From Tamarix chinensis (lineage: Eukaryota > Streptophyta > Magnoliopsida > Caryophyllales > Tamaricaceae), in the NCBI GenBank assembly GCA_030549775.1, contig CM060171.1:5495501-5559500 (forward strand): a DNA stretch of 64,000 nucleotides. The letters run 5' to 3'. Position numbers and translations under genes: made by a program. Under the pieces are notes generated by a model. The model was not told the origin of the DNA. It was given only the letters and a program-made list of their open reading frames with translations, and made no database searches. Shown here piece after piece: positions 35,464-46,902 of the stretch (within the stretch, counting starts at the first letter, position 1; each line of letters opens with the position of its first letter).

Positions 35464-35708
35464 CTCAGCCTAGGACCTTCAAAAAAACATCCCCAGGGGT
35501 ACAAACGCGCAATTCAGAAGCAATGCCTATACACGACGAATAAAATAGCACTGCATCCGAACAACAACAACTACTGAGTATATTGTTTCCTGAAAATGGC
35601 AATAGTAGCGGTCCGAATACAATTCGACTGGCGAGGTTGCTAGAGCTAGAAGAGCTCATGGAAAAATTTGATGATGATAGCCACAGACCAGATTCTGGAT
35701 TGTTATCA
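35464..35708 (+). pseudogene. MYB-A: last exon, second fragment
   Basis: Directly after Copia-B the frame resumes with CAG CCT AGG ACC TTC, completing KPQPRTF (the subgroup-6 motif; the paralog reads KPRPRTF). It then runs through LARLLELEELMEKFDDDSH, which aligns with SLLQLEEVTEKIDSNGH of MYB-B. An in-frame TAA at 35541-35543 (expected Gln) breaks it. It ends at TTGTTATCA, where Copia-C inserted. Confidence 0.78.
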
Positions 35709-36191
35709 TGATAGATTAATATACAATCTATATATATATATTCGACAAGATCGAATGCTAATCTATCAAGATTAATATATATAATATATTGCGGAAGCGT
35801 ACCTGAATCCATAATAATAAAAGATTTATTGGGTACCGTCGAATCTGATGTGAAACCCTAACGGTCGGTTTTGTAGTCTTCTAGATCATGCACGTACCCG
35901 CTACTCGCCAATGACTGATGGGAACCAATGGAGCGAAGTACGTCTGACCTAGGGACCATAACCACATATATATAGATAACAAACCTGTCATCTATCGGGC
36001 CATCCTAGTTTAGTCCATCAACGATCTAGGACTCCCACAGTTTCTACACATATCGGTCCACATTCAATCAGATACATTAGGTCCAACTTAATTAAACCTA
36101 ATTCGATCACGTTTATTCGGGCTTAACTGTTACGACAACGTCCAATTTGTACCGTTCACATACAAGCCCAACGTCGGATAATAATCCAACA
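35709..36191 (-). repeat. Copia-C 3' LTR (483 bp)
   Basis: Plus-strand ends TGATAGATTAATATAC and GGATAATAATCCAACA. It is followed on the internal side by ATCTCCCACTTGGGC, the complement of the polypurine tract. Confidence 0.92.
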
Positions 36192-36618
36192 ATCTCCCAC
36201 TTGGGCTATATGTGCAACATTACTAATTGTGACATAACCGAATGAGCTCAAATCTGTTGTCGTTATAAAATGTATCTTTAACCAATCCGGTCCATCAATC
36301 ACATAAACATAGGATCAAAGCGGCTTTCGTCACATATCTACGTAACTAAACCCTCAATGGTCACATATGTTGACATGACTGAATGACATGGATCAAGATG
36401 TGAATGTGTAGCATGGAAATATCATGCAATATGATCCTAACATGCATATTTCCAGCTGGTCCACCTTAAAACTTTAGCGAGATCAAACCATACCAAAAGA
36501 TAGAAAGGAAATAAACTAAAACTTTATTTCTGCAGAAAACATATGGTCAAAATATCCATAAGTCAAACCAAAGAGAGTCTATACATAGAGCAACTGAGAT
36601 TACAAACTCCCACTGAAA
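36192..36618. other. Copia-C 3' untranslated internal region
   Basis: Non-coding sequence between the pol stop and the 3' LTR, with the polypurine tract at its left edge. No gene was recognised. Confidence 0.7.
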
Positions 36619-39600
36619 CTAAAGATCATTAACTGATATAACACCCATACGAGCTACATGCTTGAGAAACTGCTTGGGTGTTAAAGCTTTAGCAAACGGA
36701 TCCGCAATCATAGAGTTTGTACTGATATGCTCTATAGACAATTCTCCTTTCTGAACCTTTTCTTTAACAATTAAGAACTTGATATCGATACTCTTCGATT
36801 TCGTAGAACTTAGATTGTTGTTGGAATACTTAACTGCAGCCTTATTGCACATAAAAATTTGAGTGGTTTTTCAATACCATCAACTATACGCAGCCTCGTG
36901 ACAAAATTTCACAGCCATATACCATAATTAGAAGCCTCATAGCATGCCACAAATTCTGTTGCCATGGTGGAAGAGGTAACAACTGTCTGTTTGGAACTCT
37001 TCCAACACACAGCTCCTCCAACCATCAGAAAAACAAAACCTGATGTGGACTTCATACTATCTTGGCATCCAGCAAAGTCGGAGTCAGTATATCCTATGAT
37101 CTCAAGCTTGTCTGATATCCGATATGTGAGCATGTAATCTTTCGTTTTTTGTAAGTACTGCATGACTCGTTTGGCTGCTGTCTAATGGTCAAGTCCTGGA
37201 TTGCTCATATATCTGCCCAACATCCCAGTAATGTATGCAATATCCGGACGCGTACATACCTGAGTGTGCATAAGACTTCCCACAGCTGAAGCATAGGGAA
37301 TATTCTGCATTTCTCTTCTTTCATAGTCATTTTTAGGGCACTAATTGAGACTAAACTTGTCTCCCTTAGCGATAGGGGTATTTCCCAGTTTGAAGTTATG
37401 CATTCCATATCGTTTGAGAACCCTTTTAACACAGGCCTTTTGTGACAACCCTAGAATACCTCGAGAATGATCCTGGTATATCTCTATGCCCAATACAAAA
37501 GATGCATCACCAAGATCTTTCATTTCGAAATTTTTAGCTAGAAATCTCTTGGTCTCATGCAACAAACCTATGTCATTGCTTGATGAAATTTAAAATACCA
37601 TTGTCGAGACGCTTGTTTGAGCCCATAGATAGATTTCTTAAGTTTGCAAGCCATATTCTTTGGGTCTCCGGACACAAAATTTTCTGGTTGTACGATATAG
37701 ATCGTCTCCTCAATGTCACCATTGAGAATGGTGGTCTTTACGTCCATCTGATGTAACTCAAGATTAAAATGTGCCACTAATGACATAATTACCCTCAGGA
37801 GTCCTTAGAAGATACCAGAGATAATGTCTCTTTAAAATCTTCTCCTTCCTTTTGTGTAAAGCCCTTAGCAACTAGACGTGCCTTATATCTTTCCACATTG
37901 CCTTTTGAATCCCTCTTAGTCTTAAATATCCATTTACAACCAATGGGCTTCTTTCCTTCAGGTAATGGGACAAGATCCCATACGTCATTGTCCATCATGG
38001 ACTTTATTTCCTCATTCATGGCATCAATAGAATTCGAACTCTCCATGGCTTGACGGAAGTTGACTGGATCATCTTCCATCATGCCAATGCCAACCTCATG
38101 TTCTAGGAGAAATACAATATAATCATCCGGAATAGCACTTCACCTTTCTCTAGTGGATCTCCTTAACTCTTGAGGTTGTTGAGATTGTCCTTCTGGAACA
38201 ATCACTTCATTTTAAATGGGTGGTTGTTCTGCATTATCTTGTTGAGGTTCTTGATTTGCCTCCTCATCGATGACAGGTGCCAAGACTTCCACATCGTCAG
38301 AGACAATAGTAGGAATAGTGACTAATTCCTCCTCAAAGACAATGTTTCTAACCTCATTTCTCCCCCCAAGCTCAACATCCTCAAAAAATGTGGCAGTTCC
38401 AGTCTCAAAAATCGACTTAAGTGTGGGATTATAAAACTTATAGCCCCTAGATCGCTCCGCATAACTAATAAAGTAACTACTAATTGTTTTGGAGTCCAAT
38501 GAATTTTCATGTGGTCTATAAGGCCTTGCCTCAGCTGGACATCCCCAAATATGGAAGTGCCTTAAACTAGGCCTTTTGCCTGTCCAAAGCTCATAAGGTG
38601 TTTTAGTAGTTTATTTAGTTGGTACTCTATTTAGAATGTAAGATGTTGTTTTTAGTGCTTCTCCCTAGAGTGATTTTGGTAAGGTAGAATGACTAATCAT
38701 ACTCCTCACCATATCGTTAAGAGCTTTGTTTCGTCTTTCAGCTACACCATTCATGTTAGGAGATCCCGGCATGGTGTACTGTGGGACGATATCGCACTCC
38801 TCTAGGAATTTAGCGAATGGTCTTGGACATTGTTCACCTGAACCGTCATATCTGCCATACTACTCACCACCACAAGCAGATCTAATGTACTTAATTCGTT
38901 TGTTGAGTTGATTCTCAACCTCAACCTTAAATGATTTGACCACGTCCAGCGACTGTGATTTCTCGTGAATGAGATATAGGTACCCATAACGTGAGTAGTC
39001 GTCTATGAATGATATGAAATATTGTTGACCATTCCAAGAAGCCATAGGGAACGGTCCACAAATATCTGTGTGAATCAATTCTAATACATCTGAAGATCTA
39101 TTTGCACCTGTTCTCTTAGTTTTGGTCTATTTTCCCTTGACACAATTGTTTAAGTCCGCAAAGTCAAGGGAATTAAGTATACCATTAGACACAAGCCTCT
39201 CAATTCTAGCTTTTGAGATATGACCTAAGCGCTTATGCCATAATGCTGCTAAATTTTCCTTATTTAATTTGCGTTTGGCACCACGTGATTCCACGTGCAG
39301 GGTTTCATGATATGAAGTGATGATGTCAAGCATATATAGGTTATCGTAAGCACATAATGAACCGGTGCCAATCATATTTGAATTTAATGAAAGACTAAAT
39401 TTATTATTTCCAAATGAACAAAAATAACCAGACTTGTCCAATAAGGAAATGGAAACCAAATTCCGTCTAAAAGACGGTACAACGAAAGTGTCTTTCAGAT
39501 CCAAATAGAAACCAGTTTCTAATAATAACCTAAAGGTGCCAATCGCTTCAACTGGTGCTGCCTTGTAATCTCCCACATAGATGTATCTTTCGCCATCACT

Positions 39601-40513
39601 TGGCTTTCGGCAGTTCAGACAACCCTACATAGAAACACTTATGTGAGTAGTAGCTCCAGAATCTAACCACCAAGTGTTTCTAGGTACTAAGGCTAAATTA
39701 ATCTCAGAATAGACCAAAGTAAGGATTGTATATTTCTTTGCACGCCAAGCGTGGTAATTAGGACAATCCTTCTTTACATGTCCAGTTTTGTTGCAAAAGA
39801 AGCAGCTATCCTTTTCCTTCTACTGTTTCTTTTGAACCGGACCCTTAGGAGAAGCTTCATCCTTTCTTTTCTTACCCTTGCCCTTAGAGGTACTGGCTAA
39901 GTGAGCACTTTCAGTCTTGTCATGCTTTAGTCTTTCCTCTTCTTGCACACAATAAGAAATGAGCTCATTGAGAGTCCATTTCTCCTTTTGGCAGTTATAA
40001 CTGACCTTAAACTGACTAAATTGTGCAGGAAGTGAAAGCAACACCAAGTACACGAGCAAATCATCTGATAACTCAAGCTTTAGCACTTTCAGTTTCGAAG
40101 CAATGTTGGACATTTCCATTATGTACTCCCTTATATTTCCTTTGCCTTTGTACTTCATTGAAATCAAGCGTTGCAAGAGAGTGCTTGTTTCCGCCTTATC
40201 ATTTTTTGCAAAACGTTTCTCAATTTCGGCAAGGAAATTCTTAGCGTTGGTGATGTCCTCAGACACACCACCCCTAAAGGCTTCCGGAATGCTGCGCTTA
40301 ATGATCATTAGACTCATGAGATTCGACCGATCAGTTCCTCTTATCATCAGAGGTACTTTCAGCTGTTAGATTAGCGGGTTTCGGAAGCCTGAGTGCATAA
40401 TCCAGATCCATGCAGCCAAGGACAATGATAACATTGTCCTTCCATTCCTTATAGTTATTCCCGTTAAGCATGGGAATAGAGTTTAAGTTAGCAGATATAG
40501 TAGTAGAAGACAT
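36619..40513 (-). pseudogene. Copia-C gag-pol polyprotein, heavily broken
   Basis: Starts with ATG at 40513. In order it shows a gag with UBN2 features, a zinc knuckle (CFFCNKTGHVKKDC) near 39780, protease (WWLDSGATTHIS), integrase (LWHKRLGHISK, IHTDICGPFP, FIDDYSRYGY), reverse transcriptase ([36 protein letters not shown]) and RNase H (STSGFVFLMVGGAV). There are frameshifts near 40340, 37790 and 37570. Near 37570 the frame jumps from KFHQ to NDIGLLHETK, so the YVDD active-site stretch is deleted. Stops occur near 39818, 39630, 39130, 38862, 38673, 38610, 38212, 38136, 37341, 37185 and 36907. All but two (near 38862 and 38610) fit one C-to-T or G-to-A change from Gln, Arg or Trp. Confidence 0.9.
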
Positions 40514-41751
40514 GGCTGTACAGAAAACATAAACATAAATAAATATTCATGCTCACAAAAATAATTCACATAATAAAATAATCAATGAATTTAAATATTG
40601 GTGATCCCATCACAAGAAACCGACGCAACATTAATATCAAGTCTTTGGACAATAATATTAACTGCAAGTGGTGTTCCTATTGCAATAATCAAATACTTAC
40701 AATAAGGCATGTCAGATAATAAGCCCATCTTTGGATTGACTTATTATCCACATGGCAACCAAATAATCGTCACATATTTATTATCGGACGTGCATATGAA
40801 AATCTGCCAGATATTTGTCTTCCTTTGGGCCGACTGAATAACCGCATGAATAGATATATGCACAAACATCTAATATGTTCGATAAACCAATTTTCATAAA
40901 AGATGTCACTTTGGCGACATATTATTTCAACAAGCTTATCTATTAATATTAGACAACCAATCATTTAAATAAATTGATCCCTTAATTTTATTTCATAAAT
41001 TTGGACCTATAATATTTGGACCAACCTTATTTAGATTTAATATATATACAACAATATCAAATCTAACTTTATTTGCATAAGTTTCAAGTAATGCACATAA
41101 ATAGGCGCATATGAAATTTTAATTGGAATAAAAGAAAATAAACTTGATATCCAATTAAAAAAAATTAATTAAGTCAATCATGTATTATTATCATTATTAT
41201 TTTAATATAGAAATAATAATACACAACAAATATTAGGCCCAAACTATAAGTCCAAATAGTATAAAAGTAAAATTGGACCACAGAAAAAATAACCGTAGGC
41301 CCAAAGCTAAACCGACTCAACATAAGGATTTGTCAGCCCAAAAAAAAAAATATATATATATATGTGACCTGCCGCTCCCCCACCAAATATTTTTTTTTGT
41401 TCGAGAATAGGGCCAAACATAGCGACAAAAAAGGAGAGGGTGCGACGTGTAAGGCAGCAACTGCCGCCGCATCCCTCCTTAATATATTTTTTGGTCAAAC
41501 ACAAAACTAAAACCGTAACCGTAAGTGCCGAACAGTATGAATAGTGCGAATGAATAGTACGATGAACAGTAATAAACAGTACCGTCGAACACATGAACGT
41601 GCCGAACAAACAAAACCATATATGAACAGTACTCGACGCATGAACAGTACCGACGGAAAAAAAAACTGAATCCATGGGTTCCGAATGAACAGTACCGAAT
41701 GAATGCATGAACAATTATTATTATTTTTTAATCTTGATAAATTTAGCAACT
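40514..41751. other. Copia-C 5' leader
   Basis: A long untranslated leader. Between 41530 and 41710 the word GAACAGTA(CCGA) and variants recur about ten times as a degenerate short tandem array. No translated domain was seen. Confidence 0.7.
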
Positions 41752-41763
41752 GCTCTGATACCA
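41752..41763 (-). other. Copia-C primer-binding site
   Basis: The minus strand reads TGGTATCAGAGC two bases inside the 5' LTR boundary, an exact initiator tRNA-Met primer site for plant copia elements. Confidence 0.92.
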
Positions 41764-41765
41764 AT

Positions 41766-42244
41766 TGATAGATTAATATATAATCTATATATAATCGACA
41801 GGATCGAATGCTAATCTATCAAGATTAATATATATAATATATTGCGGAAGCGTACCTGAATCCATAATAATAAAAGATTTATCGGGTACCGTCGAATCTG
41901 ATGTGAAACCCTAACGGTCGGTTTTGTAGTCTTCTAGATCATGCACGTACCCGCTACTCGCCAATGACTTATGGGAACCAATGGAGCGAAGTACGTCTGA
42001 CCTAGGGACCATAACCACATATATATAGATAACAAACCTGTCATCTATCGGGCCATCCTAGTTCGGTCCATCAACGATCTAGGACTCCCACCGTTTCTAC
42101 ACATATCGGTCCACATTCAATCAGATACATTAGGCCCAACTTAATTAAACCTAATTCGATCACGTTTATTCGGGCTTAACTGTTACGACAACTTCCAATT
42201 CGTATCATTCACATACAAGCCCAACGTCGGATAATAATCCAACA
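41766..42244 (-). repeat. Copia-C 5' LTR (479 bp)
   Basis: Plus-strand ends TGATAGATTAATATAT and AATAATCCAACA. It lacks four bases present in the other LTR inside the (TA)n run. Confidence 0.92.
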
Positions 42245-42305
42245 TATCACAGTCAAGGTCAGTGTTAGGGCCAGCATTCGATCGTGCTAGTGAAGGCGGA
42301 AGCAT
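42245..42305 (+). pseudogene. MYB-A: last exon, third fragment
   Basis: After Copia-C the MYB-A frame continues (CAG TCA AGG TCA GTG TTA GGG), aligning with SKSMSGLATNSSGEHEC of MYB-B. Similarity to the MYB-A tail fades near 42305, where sequence resembling the R3 end of a second MYB begins. Confidence 0.6.
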
Positions 42306-42951
42306 CCTTCTTGGACAAACAACATGTGACCTAAATAATTTCAGGAACACAAACCAGCTGCATACGAAAAACTCTCCCCGGGAAAAGAAGAGCCTCAACA
42401 CCACTGCTGGTTATACCACTAGAAGAGCCGCATCAACAACCTTTGCCGCCGCCACGACTGAGATCATCAAGCCTCGACCCCGAACCTTCTTAAAAACATC
42501 CCCATGGCTAAAAAAGAGAGACTCAAATACAATTTTTACATATGAAGGTGGTCAACAAAATAATGCCCCACTAGAACATCAACCACACCAATCAAGGAAA
42601 TTATTTCATGCACAAGAAAACAGTACTAGTGAAAATACAGCATGGTGGGAGAGCTTGCTGCAACTAGAAGAAGTCACAGAAAAGATTGATAGCAACGGTC
42701 ATGGATCCAATTCTGAATATGCAGGGTCAAGATCTAAGTCAATGTCAGGGCTAGCCACCAATAGTAGTGGTGAACATGAATGCATGGCTCAACCCAATAC
42801 TATTATGCAACAAGAAGAAGACGATGGTGTCGTAGGGGGACGAAATGATTGGAAAGACTTTGCCTGGACATGCAATTTTGGGAGGCAATGGGTGGCCCAT
42901 GATTGCGCGCGCGCACACACACACACACACAAAACACACATCAAATGGTAG
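42300..42951 (+). pseudogene. MYB-B: 5'-truncated subgroup-6-like MYB last exon
   Basis: An open frame runs from 42262 to the TAG at 42949-42951 (229 codons from an internal ATG in the MYB-A tail). From about 42315, GQTTCDLNNFRN aligns with [12 protein letters not shown] of MYB-A, so the R3 end is present but degenerate. Then come TEIIKPRPRTF, the exact subgroup-6 motif of anthocyanin MYBs, SLLQLEEVTEKIDSNGH, and an acidic Trp-containing tail (DWKDFAW) like the activation region of such factors. No R2 or first part of R3 precedes it. It is either a truncated tandem duplicate or the product of unequal recombination within a MYB cluster. Confidence 0.72.
42906..42932. repeat. (GC)n(CA)n microsatellite
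   Basis: GCGCGCGC followed by about eight CA units, inside the last codons of the MYB-B frame. It probably extends the tail beyond the ancestral stop. Confidence 0.85.
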
Positions 42952-43175
42952 ATTAATCGCTTGTGAAGTCAAAGTTAGTAGCAATCGATCATTGTGGCTC
43001 TCTAATGTTATTAGTTATACTTGGTCCTTGATGGAGCGGTGGTACTAACTTTAGGTTACTGCGTGTATGATCGTGATCCTATCCTCATAAGAAGAAGGAG
43101 AAGGAGTTTATGTTTAATTGTTAGATTTTAAATTATAATCCTTGTCGTATTGATCTTTGAGTTCCATGTGGTTTA
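42952..43175 (+). other. MYB-B 3' flank
   Basis: AT-rich sequence that looks like the 3'-untranslated part of the MYB copy. No other feature was seen. Confidence 0.4.
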
Positions 43176-43534
43176 TGTTGGTGCAATGGCAAACTATTCA
43201 GCATTGCTAAATTATGCTGTTGGTTTTTCTATTGTCCCACATTGGTGGTGAATAGTAAAGTATTCTGTTTTTATATCTCCCTACCTATTGTCTTGTTTGA
43301 GTATTGAGTTTGGGTTATTTTGTGTGGGTAGTGGGCTAGACTATATACCACACACACACGCGCGCACGCCGCCGCCCGCCCGTCCGGGCTGGGTGTGGTC
43401 CAATCCGACCCGATCTTTTCTTTTATCAAAAAATTTTGAACAGTTTTTTATCCGATTGATTTAGTCTTAGTCGGTTGCTTCTTTTTATGCGAAATTTACC
43501 TATTCTTCCGATTGATTTGTGGTGCAAATTAAAT
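43176..43534 (+). mobile_element. Copia LTR related to Copia-A, left part (split by CACTA)
   Basis: Begins TGTTGGTGCAATGGCAA, the minus-strand start of the Copia-A LTR, and follows that LTR through ATTGTCCCACAT, TTTTTATATC, the (CA)n and GCCGCCGCCCGCCCGTCC block, and on to AAT at the CACTA insertion. It resumes at 63499. It is clearly diverged from Copia-A. Whether it is a solo LTR or the edge of an element running off the window cannot be told. Confidence 0.75.
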
Positions 43535-43910
43535 CACAACAAGAAATATTACTTTGGGTAACAAATTATTTTGTCGCCTAAGAAAAAAAATTTGTCCCCC
43601 AAACTTTGGGCGACAAAAAAATTTTGTCACAATTTTATCGCCATAAGCCCGTTGCCCTTGCTTAGGGCGACGAAAAGAAAATTTTGTTTCCCTAAGTCTC
43701 TTTTTGTGCAACGAATATTTTTTGTTGCCGTAAAACTCTTTTGTGCGACGGATATGTTTTGTCACCCTAAACCTCTTTTGTGCGACGCAGATGTTTTGTT
43801 GCCCTAAACCTCTTTTGTGCGGCACATATATCTTTTCACCCTAAACCTCTTTTGTGCAACAAATATTTTTTGTTGCCTAGACCCACTTTTGTGCGACGAA
43901 GATGTTTCAT
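43535..43910 (+). repeat. CACTA left terminus and subterminal repeats
   Basis: Starts with the inverted tip and then carries many TTTTGTGCGACG, TTTTGTTGCCC and GGGCGACAAAA words, the expected binding sites of the TNPA-type protein. Confidence 0.85.
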
Positions 43911-44744
43911 GTGGGCCTATTACTTGTTTTGCAACAAAATCAAATCCTAGTCTTTGTTTCAAGCTACAAAATATCTACAAAAATATTTTGTAGCCCAAAG
44001 ACATATATTATGTATTCATAATAATAGATCATGTTGTAATGCAGTATCATCCATATAGATGCTCCACCATATTTCATTACCCTGTAGAATCATATATCAT
44101 TCAAACCATGCATAGATTACGATATTATTGTCCAAAAACAAATGTCATTCCTATTTCAAAGTATATGACACTACAATATACAAATTGGCAAAAGTCATGC
44201 CTAATGGGTACCACAAAAATCAATTATTCTATCTAGCTTGAAGGACCACCAAAAAATGGATGATGTTATCTATAGTTCTGTATACTTAGCTTCATCAAGT
44301 ATATTGCAGTGTCACAAAAAATGCTTCAAGTTAATCTGCAATTCATGAAATAAAAAAATATAAATTAAGATTATAAAGAGATATGCAATGGTATCTATTT
44401 ATAATTTTCTAATTCCCTTAAATTAAAAAAAGTTGTAAGCCATATTATAAAAATGAATACAAGAACTAACTTACATTCATAAGTCCAAAATGCTCCTTGC
44501 CTCTAAAAGTGTTTGTCATTTTCTATATCCAATTAGAACTCCCAGATGTAAAAGAGAACAAATAATATAGTTAGAATACCTGATGCAAAAATTCATCCAT
44601 CTCAATTTCAAGACAATGAATATCACATGTCTAACATTGGCACAAACTACAAATTTTGGTTCCATAATTTGTCCACACTTATAGTGCAGAGTTCTAACGT
44701 TCAAACCATTAAAAATGGGAAATTTTGAATGGATTAAATATACC
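43911..44744. other. CACTA interior, 3' of TNPA-like gene
   Basis: AT-rich DNA without a recognised gene between the left subterminal repeats and the stop of the TNPA-like frame. Confidence 0.5.
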
Positions 44745-46770
44745 TCATAATAATTTAGTGAGTTGTGAAGATTGTTGTGTTCCTAGAAAGCCTGCAATTT
44801 GATCTCTCACAACTTGCATCATTTCATCATTCAACTTCTGCATGGCCTCATCAGCATCTGCTCTAAGTTTCCTTTCTCATTCCTCCACTTCTTCTCTTAA
44901 CTTTCTCTCTCTTTCTTCAGCAATTTCCTTCATCTTTTCCATTTTGAGCCTTAAATTTTCCTCCCTTAAGGCATTTGAATGTTTAAGCTCCTCAATTTGT
45001 TGACGAATGCTAGCCTCAATTTCATTATCTTTTTTGTTCCTTAAAGGCATAGGTCCAGCTCCTAGCCCTCTAATATAGCCAGAACGATGCTCAAATGCCT
45101 GGGTATATGCTTATTTCACACTAAGATTATCAACTCCATACAACTCCTTCTACTTAGCATGAAGTTCAATCAACTTTTGGTATTTTGCATATGCACCATC
45201 TTCCCATGTACCATCTTTTTTTCTATAATAATATAAAATAAATAACAAAAAATCCCTTACAAATTTGTATAAATTAACTTATATTTACATACTTATTCAT
45301 ATCTGACACACCTTTTGGTCTTTTCCCATAATCTAATATAATCTGGTTCTTGCTCAGGCTCCTCAATCGACTCATCAGCATTTTCAGCTATAATAGAAGG
45401 CTCTTTTGATGGTTGATGTTCCTACATATAATAAATCCATGTGAATATTTAACTGAAAGAACAAGATATCAAGAGTCAAAGAAGATAAGCCTTTGCATTA
45501 ACAATAATAGTTTATTCAATTGTAACACTTTTCATATACAAATATATAGAATTGGCCAACCTTTGTATTTTTGATAGAACAATGGTAGTAGCAACAAAAA
45601 TAGAACAAAAATTGAAAAAAAAATCATTAATATACTTACAATTTCATGAAGATAGCGTGTTGTTGACTTTCCTCCATTCCTAGGAATTTCAGTTTGTCTT
45701 GATTTATTTCTACGATTCACTTCACTAATATGTTATATGTGAAAAAAAATGATAATTAATGATTTCATAACTCTTTTGAATCTCATTAGCCAATGCATGT
45801 CCATCAAATAAACTAAATTTATAAATTAGAGTGGAAATACTTGTCATCAGAAACTTTAAAAAAATTAAATAGTAGAACCTTTTGCTTAGACGAACCCCAA
45901 AAGTCCACCACTAACCACCTCCATACAGTAGCATTTATGGTTTGAAGTCGGTTTGCAATAGCTTGTGACGTTGAAAATCCATTCAAATATCTCTCTTTTA
46001 GCCTGAAACGCCATTGTCTATACAAAATTTGACATTGCATAGATAATGCTTTGTCAACATGACTACCCTCTGGAAGTCTCCACTCAGCCTAAACCATATA
46101 TAAATATCAAAGTAATCAATTGGTTACGAACAAAATGAAACGTGTAACTGATATGCAAAACTAAAACATTAGCTTTAAATTTTACCTTTATCTTATTGAA
46201 AATTCTTTCTTTCACGATAGGATCCATATGTTTCCAATTTCTACACATATAATTCAATATTCCAAAAAAAAATACATTGATGAGAAAGTTTTTTCAAAAA
46301 TAGACATGTGCAAATAGAATTAGAATAATAAAAATTAGGTTTACCGTGAATTAAGAGGACAATAATTTTTTACCCACACTCCCAACTCTATGATGAACTG
46401 GTTTGCATCAGTGCCTACAATTCTATTCATTTCTTCGGTGATTTTAGCATATGGCTTTGTAGTGTGGTCATTTAACCGTGAATTAAAATATTTTTTCCAC
46501 GAGTGGACCCCCGCTTTGGCTCTACATCACACAAGTATATTGGTTTAACAAATAATGATAAATATGTACAAGAAATATATAATTAAAAAATATATTACAG
46601 AAAAATAGGCATTCTTAACACAAACATGTCCTTTGTGATTGTTGCAACCGACGGCGTTGCCTTTATGTCATATGATTGGCTAAGTTTTCAGATCGCTCAT
46701 CATGACCATCCGGTGAAGTCTCCTGATTTACATGCACCATAACTTGTGATGATGAAAGATTAGATGCCAT
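44745..46770 (-). pseudogene. TNPA/Ptta-like CACTA protein (Transposase_24 type)
   Basis: Multi-exon minus-strand gene from ATG 46770 to TGA 44745-44747. Recognisable stretches are GTDANQFIIELGVWVKNYCPL and WKHMDPIVKERIF near 46.2-46.5 kb, CQILYRQWRFRLKERYLNG and WRWLVVDFW near 46.0 kb, NRRNKSRQTEIPRNGGKS at 45.7 kb, DGTWEDGAYAKYQKLIELHA near 45.2 kb and a C-terminal charged coiled coil (Glu/Lys/Arg-rich) at 44.8-45.0 kb. This layout is that of plant Ptta/En-Spm TNPA proteins, which bind subterminal repeats. Stops inside (a TAA at QAYTQ near 45113, a TGA in the coiled coil near 44880, a TAA near 46670) make it inactive as it stands. Exon borders were not fixed. Confidence 0.75.
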
Positions 46771-46902
46771 TAACCTGTAAAATCCAACAACAATAAAATA
46801 AAATTGATTGATATGATAATTAAATAAATTAAGATACAATAGTTATATCATTTGGAAATTTATCACCATCACCTTCGACTTTAAAGGAAAACTAAAATAA
46901 TA

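Larger units (their letters stand above)
35709..42244 (-). mobile_element. Copia-C: Ty1/copia LTR retrotransposon in MYB-A
   Basis: A complete element in reverse orientation with a perfect target duplication TATCA (35704-35708 and 42245-42249). LTRs are at 35709-36191 (483 bp) and 41766-42244 (479 bp). The primer-binding site (TGGTATCAGAGC on the minus strand) lies at 41752-41763, next to the 5' LTR, and a purine-rich tract AAGTGGGAGAT abuts the 3' LTR. The LTRs differ at about a dozen positions plus a 4-bp indel by eye. Confidence 0.94.
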
